From: Candidatus Marinamargulisbacteria bacterium SCGC AG-343-D04
GTDB lineage: Bacteria > Margulisbacteria > Marinamargulisbacteria > GCA-2716485 > GCA-002719695
Length of the DNA: 18,336 nt
Assembly (NCBI GenBank): GCA_003265885.1
Contig: QFBQ01000033.1
Span: forward strand, 1-18,336
Direction of reading: 5' to 3'
Shown here: one piece after another, positions 14,075-18,336 of the stretch
Layout of the letters: every line of letters starts with the position of its first letter
Numbering within the stretch: position 1 is the first letter of the stretch
Position numbers and translations under genes: made by a program
The notes under the pieces: model-generated
What the model was told of the DNA's origin: nothing
What the model saw: the letters and a program-made list of their open reading frames with translations, nothing else
Databases searched by the model: none

Positions 14075-17000
14075 TATTCTCCTCCTTGATCACCATCTGT
14101 TAAAACTATATCTCCTGGTTCTGGGATAAATGCACATCCCAAGACATTTCCAAATAAAGCAAGGCTAGACTCTTCTAAATCTCTGTTACTTTGGACATGT
14201 AAAACGTGAACTCCACAAGACCCGCATGCTTGATCTTTTCCACAAAGAGTGGGTAATTGACCTAAAAAACTTGCTAAAGGTTTTCCATTTGCGGGATAGC
14301 TTCTTGGATTATAGGATCCATCTGGTTTCAATGCTGCCACTAAAAAATGACCTTCTGGAGGTATTTCTTTTACTTCAATGTTTTCAGGAGAAGCTTGTTT
14401 ACTTTGAGTTAATGAATTTCCTCCATAAATAGCCGCTAGAATAGATTGGGTTGATCCAAGAGGGCTTTGAATACTATCAAAAAAAGATCGAACGTGTTGA
14501 ACTGATCTTATTGGTTGCTTTTCTGCAAATTCTGAAGATGAGAATCTTGAATATTCTGCAGCTTGTAACAATGGGCTAACTTCTGAATCAAAAACCCTAT
14601 CGGTTAACTCTCTTATTGTTGATAAGTTTCCAGCTACGCCAGTTCTTTGACCTGAATATACGATTCCCTTTTCCGGACTATCGTTTGGCCTTTGATTTCC
14701 AATTGCATAAACACAACAGCCAGTTTCTCTTTCTACCACTTTACCATCTGTTTCTGCTGTTACATTTAATCCACCACTTATTGGATCTTTTTCTAATTGT
14801 AAAATTTTAGACTCGAAATGAAATACTATGGTTGTTCCATCATGAATCAAAGTTGAATCAAAGACTGGCTGATCTGATACATGACGATCTAACCAATACT
14901 GTTGTTTCTCAATTATTTTTTTTAATGATTCTCTACTTTCTTCTTCTTTAGTACTTGCTAATTTCGAGGTGTTTTGTTCTATTTCTGTTAAAAGCTTCTC
15001 TTTATTTAAAACCGTAAGAACAGTGCCCCCTTTTTCTTCAAAAGTTACTAAGTCTTCAAGAGTACAGGATTCATGTCCTGGGGAATCAATGCAATGAATA
15101 TTTGCTTTTTTAGGTCTTGGTCTAATATCAAGTATGTTTTCTGCAGTTCTTGATTTGCTTAGGTCTTTTGAAGTAAAAAACTTTGCAATATCATTTCCTA
15201 CATTTCCTCCTGCGATGATATCTATTTCAGTTTCATTAAAAGACTTTTCTGTAAATATTTTTTGAAACTGAGCTGTTTCATATGGGGTTAATGCTCCACC
15301 GGAGGCCGCCTTGTATATTATACTTGCAGGTATAGCAAGTTCTATACCAGGGATATCTGGAACTCTTTCTCCTATTGAACCTGTACAATCTACTACTATT
15401 GCATTTTCCTCTAAAGCTTTCCTTTTGATATCACGTAACTCTTCTCTTGAAAAATTTTCTCCAATAGCGATTTTAAACATTTGAAGTTGATCAGCAGCTT
15501 CAATACTTCCGCAAAATTGCTTAATTGGACCCAGCATTCTTCCTGAATGAGACGGCAGTGGGAAAATTCCATATCTTCCTGCCCCACCAGGAATTCCTCC
15601 TAACATTGTTACGTTTAAAGAAGTTTGTTCTGATAGACCAAATTCTATAGCTCTTTCTACTGTTCTCATGGCTGCAGGGCCAGAACCTAGTATAAGTATA
15701 TCTTTTCTTGCTTCACGAGAAATATGAGGTTTTAGAGAAATTGCAGAGGCCGCAGGAATATTTTTTTGATTTGCAAGTCTATTAACCCACTTTTCTTCTG
15801 CCCTTTCGATTTCTTTTCGAGTTTGAGGAGTTACTCCTCTTTGATCAAGGATTTTGTTAATAAACCCTCTTTGGTCAAAAATATTTTCCATGTCTAATGA
15901 GGCTGGCATTGATGATGGGGTTTGTGCTGCAAGATATCTTTGTTGATTTACTCTAAACATATCTCCCCAACTACTTCTCTCTGCAATACTAAATCCTGAC
16001 TCACCAGGGTTAAGAAGGCCTAGGTCTGTTAAAAATGTTTCACTCCATTGGCTATTATTTGCTACTCTTTCGGTATTTCCAACCATATCTGTAAAGTTAT
16101 TAGTTCCTGATGCTGCACACATTTTTTGTAATACATTTAATTGGGCTTTATTTATATTTTCTTGATCTCTTGGAGGTAAACTTTGTGTGCAATTCATGAT
16201 GACAAAGGAAAGTCCTAGTAAAAAATGATCAATATTTTGTGCAGGGTTGAAGTTGCTATGATTTTCTAGGCCGAAACTTAAACGGTTCTCAGATTTTACA
16301 TGTTGTACTTGTGAAAGATATAAAGTTGGATCTATTGGAATGACTCCTGTTTCTTCCGCATTTTTTTCACTAAATATTATGGTTGTTATTTTTTGATCTT
16401 GTCCGGCTGCCATCATTTGCTCATGTATTTCAATAACTTTTTCTTTAAACTTTTCTGCTGTTGTTGCAGATCCAATCGTGACATCAATTATTTTTACTTC
16501 TTCTCCTAATGTTCTCTTTAATTCATCTCCCGAACTGCTACTTAAAATAGGTGTTATTAGTATGCCCCCTCTATGTTCTTTTTGAAACTTCTCAAAAGGA
16601 CTAGATGGGTAATTTCCTCCAACTAAATACTCTGTTCGCACTGAGCCATATTGAACCGCTGGAGACGTTCCTCTATTTACTAGAACTGCTGTAGTGATTT
16701 TGTCTGATTTTTGATCTGGATTTGGGTGCCCCATGGATACGGCTGCGGGCTTACCATTTTCTCGTTGACTTCTAGTTTCGTCTTTAAATAATCTATTATT
16801 TGGTAGACTTTCAAGCCAATGAGTAACCGTTTTGTTTTCTGTTTTTTGTGTGAATGTTGGCCTTAAATCCTTAAATGAGTCTAGAATACTTTGGTTTCTT
16901 TCTTCTTCAGAAGAAGATGCTTCTGATAAAGATAAGTCCTTTCCAATATTTAGAACTGTTCCAGCTGCGGGTAGAATTGGCGTTCCTTCATAACCTGTTG

Positions 17001-18336
17001 GCATTGTAGATGCAATGATGACTCGAGTCGAAGTGCGTAAGATATTAGCAGGACGACTACCATCTGTATTAGTTTGACAGATTGCACGAGATTTTTCTCC
17101 AGTAGGTGATTCGATTCTTGTAAATGAACGAGGTCCAGAATCTTGCTCACCATATAATATTCTATAAACTTCATCGGTGGATGTTGCTTCCCCATCCGGG
17201 TTTCTAAATCTATTTGCAGCTGTAATCGCTTCTGTTTCAGATTTATCATGCAATCTGTTCAGTAAATCATAAAGTCTAGATAATTTAGAGTCCGTTAGGC
17301 CTCTTATATTGGGTTCAAAACCCCATGACTGAACTTTACTTCTTATAGCATTGAGTTGTTTTCCAAAACTAGTATTTTCTCCATTGACACTATCTGGGCT
17401 TGCATGCGTAGCTTCTATAGAAGCCTCATATCGAGTAGCAGCTCTAGTATGGCCAAAAATACCAAAAATATCGTCTTGTAAAGCTCTAAAAATATTTGGA
17501 AAAAAACCTATTTGTTCCTCTTTGATGATTAATGAGTAAGAAAGAGTATCTTTTCCTATATGAAGAGGCTTTGCTCCATCAGTAAGATCTGCAAGTACTT
17601 CTAATAAATCTCTGACTTTATCAAAATCTCTATTAGATAGTGGTTCATCTATTGGAATGTTAAGTGAATTAAAAACGGCTATCATTCTTGGGCTTGTTGG
17701 TTTTAACAAGTCTGGTTTAGGGATTATTACTCTTTTAAGTGGGGATGGAGGCGTTTGATCTGGCTGTAAAACAGAATTTTGAGTAGGTTCTGTATATGTT
17801 GAACTAATATTATCTTCTGATTCAATTCCCATTTCTTTGCAAAGCTCTAGTACAGAAGAAAAAGGGAATTCTTTTTGTTCTGCATAACTGATTGTGAAAT
17901 ATTCCTCGGATTGAATTTTCTCTTTGTATTTTGGGAACATTTCTTGTATTAACTGTGTTGCGCCTACTATTTTTAGAGCTATTCCATCTGATGCTCCTCC
18001 AGGGTTTTGTGTTCCTCTTAATTTTTGGTCCCAAACAACTCTTAAAAGTTCTGTTTGTGAGATTTTTAAGGGGGAAGAACCTTGCGCTACATATGCAAAA
18101 TGGCCACAACTACTTCTTATAATTTCATCTGTGTTTTTACCAGTGTTTGGATGTTTATTAAGTTCTGCCGATCTTTCAAGCTGCATTCCTGAAGCTGATA
18201 CGGATAAATATCTTGGGAATGTGAATCTATCAAAACTTGCTTTGTAGTTAGAGACATTTCTATTGAGGGCAGCATGTGGTTGCGAGGCTTTCGCAGCGGT
18301 TCTTGTGACTCCTGTTAGTTGAGAAAGTGATTTTAA
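14074..18336 (-). CDS. GATase II-GltB central-FAD reductase-ferredoxin fusion, 5' cut
   Basis: The frame is open from TAA at 14074 to the window edge; the first ATG, at 18186, has no spaced ribosome site and the 50 upstream codons are open, so the true start is probably outside. Numbered from that Met: residues 27-430 are a class II glutamine amidotransferase like GltB (C27 in SCGHFAYV, R57 in KLRGTQ, GHTRAATR at 245, NGEN at 268, TDS at 298, SRPANIL at 377). Residues 478-690 follow the GltB central domain (VSMGHPNP, ILITPILS, TTIIFSE, IDHFLLGLSFVIMN). Residues 828-1200 are an FprA/adrenodoxin-reductase type FAD-NAD(P) module (LGSGPAA, GGNVGNDIA, SRTAENILDIRPR). Residues 1278-1370 are a 2Fe-2S ferredoxin with C1315-x5-C1321-x2-C1324 and C1351. 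The chain should take electrons from NAD(P)H and ammonia from glutamine for the partner encoded immediately downstream. Confidence 0.72.
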   Translation of the reverse strand, partial: LKSLSQLTGVTRTAAKASQPHAALNRNVSNYKASFDRFTFPRYLSVSASGMQLERSAELNKHPNTGKNTDEIIRSSCGHFAYVAQGSSPLKISQTELLRVVWDQKLRGTQNPGGASDGIALKIVGATQLIQEMFPKYKEKIQSEEYFTISYAEQKEFPFSSVLELCKEMGIESEDNISSTYTEPTQNSVLQPDQTPPSPLKRVIIPKPDLLKPTSPRMIAVFNSLNIPIDEPLSNRDFDKVRDLLEVLADLTDGAKPLHIGKDTLSYSLIIKEEQIGFFPNIFRALQDDIFGIFGHTRAATRYEASIEATHASPDSVNGENTSFGKQLNAIRSKVQSWGFEPNIRGLTDSKLSRLYDLLNRLHDKSETEAITAANRFRNPDGEATSTDEVYRILYGEQDSGPRSFTRIESPTGEKSRAICQTNTDGSRPANILRTSTRVIIASTMPTGYEGTPILPAAGTVLNIGKDLSLSEASSSEEERNQSILDSFKDLRPTFTQKTENKTVTHWLESLPNNRLFKDETRSQRENGKPAAVSMGHPNPDQKSDKITTAVLVNRGTSPAVQYGSVRTEYLVGGNYPSSPFEKFQKEHRGGILITPILSSSSGDELKRTLGEEVKIIDVTIGSATTAEKFKEKVIEIHEQMMAAGQDQKITTIIFSEKNAEETGVIPIDPTLYLSQVQHVKSENRLSFGLENHSNFNPAQNIDHFLLGLSFVIMNCTQSLPPRDQENINKAQLNVLQKMCAASGTNNFTDMVGNTERVANNSQWSETFLTDLGLLNPGESGFSIAERSSWGDMFRVNQQRYLAAQTPSSMPASLDMENIFDQRGFINKILDQRGVTPQTRKEIERAEEKWVNRLANQKNIPAASAISLKPHISREARKDILILGSGPAAMRTVERAIEFGLSEQTSLNVTMLGGIPGGAGRYGIFPLPSHSGRMLGPIKQFCGSIEAADQLQMFKIAIGENFSREELRDIKRKALEENAIVVDCTGSIGERVPDIPGIELAIPASIIYKAASGGALTPYETAQFQKIFTEKSFNETEIDIIAGGNVGNDIAKFFTSKDLSKSRTAENILDIRPRPKKANIHCIDSPGHESCTLEDLVTFEEKGGTVLTVLNKEKLLTEIEQNTSKLASTKEEESRESLKKIIEKQQYWLDRHVSDQPVFDSTLIHDGTTIVFHFESKILQLEKDPISGGLNVTAETDGKVVERETGCCVYAIGNQRPNDSPEKGIVYSGQRTGVAGNLSTIRELTDRVFDSEVSPLLQAAEYSRFSSSEFAEKQPIRSVQHVRSFFDSIQSPLGSTQSILAAIYGGNSLTQSKQASPENIEVKEIPPEGHFLVAALKPDGSYNPRSYPANGKPLASFLGQLPTLCGKDQACGSCGVHVLHVQSNRDLEESSLALFGNVLGCAFIPEPGDIVLTDGDQGGE
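14081..14087 (-). promoter_or_regulatory. Ribosome-binding site of the FMN-domain gene
   Basis: AAGGAGG on the minus strand lies inside the last codons of the upstream gene, 6 bases before the ATG at 14074, and overlaps coding sequence, indicating coupled translation of the two chains. Confidence 0.8.

Noticed and set aside
14074..15711. The reductase part as an ordinary GltD beta subunit fused to the alpha chain
   Set aside because: Landmarks after the NAD(P) motif (SRTAENILDIRPR and the TLEDL segment) fit FprA/adrenodoxin reductase better, and GltD's N-terminal cluster cysteines are not seen.
16950..18122. Overlapping frames of 60-107 codons opposite or beside the large fusion gene
   Set aside because: They overlap the amidotransferase domain, whose motifs are only readable in the main frame.
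18184..18186. ATG 18186 as the true start of the large fusion
   Set aside because: The only AGGA is directly adjacent with no spacing, and the frame remains open to the window edge, so the gene is more likely 5'-truncated by the window.

Overview
The window is AT-rich, gene-dense bacterial DNA: Shine-Dalgarno sequences, start/stop overlaps of 1 to 38 bases, standard stop codons, and no introns, tRNA, rRNA, CRISPR or insertion sequence that I could find. I cannot place the organism to phylum from sequence alone. The AT bias, short T-rich spacers, small repeat proteins and presequence-like protein N-termini suggest a host-associated or intracellular bacterium. That is an inference.

Layout, left to right. 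(1) Bases 1-725 hold two small paralogous genes. The first is cut by the window edge and carries two nearly identical 99-base units; the second has one diverged unit ending in the same TRREEE motif. (2) Bases 818-7087 hold a plus-strand operon-like block: a ParB-like helix-turn-helix protein, a spore-photoproduct-lyase-family radical SAM enzyme, an acidic protein of unknown function, an aldo/keto reductase, an aldehyde dehydrogenase and a soluble DUF2156 (MprF C-terminal-like) protein. The redox enzymes keep their catalytic residues, and the overlaps suggest a shared pathway, which I cannot name. (3) Bases 7246-11332 hold nrdA and nrdB of an aerobic class Ia ribonucleotide reductase, followed by an overlapping small disordered ORF. 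(4) Bases 11333-11623 are a gene-free spacer between converging transcripts, with hairpins. (5) Bases 11624-18336 on the minus strand hold two very large, translationally coupled genes.

The minus-strand pair is the main discovery. Read domain by domain, the two proteins look like a highly divergent glutamate synthase whose modules have been redistributed. The first protein carries the class II glutamine amidotransferase domain and the GltB central domain, then an adrenodoxin-reductase/FprA-type FAD-NAD(P) module, then a C-terminal adrenodoxin-type 2Fe-2S ferredoxin. The second carries the FMN synthase barrel with a 3Fe-4S cysteine cluster and a GXGXG-like C-terminal region. Together they hold the parts needed to move electrons from NAD(P)H to FMN and ammonia from glutamine to the synthase site, but in an architecture I do not know from any described glutamate synthase. 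Both N-termini are rich in Arg and Ser with R-x-Y-S-like motifs, resembling mitochondrial presequences.
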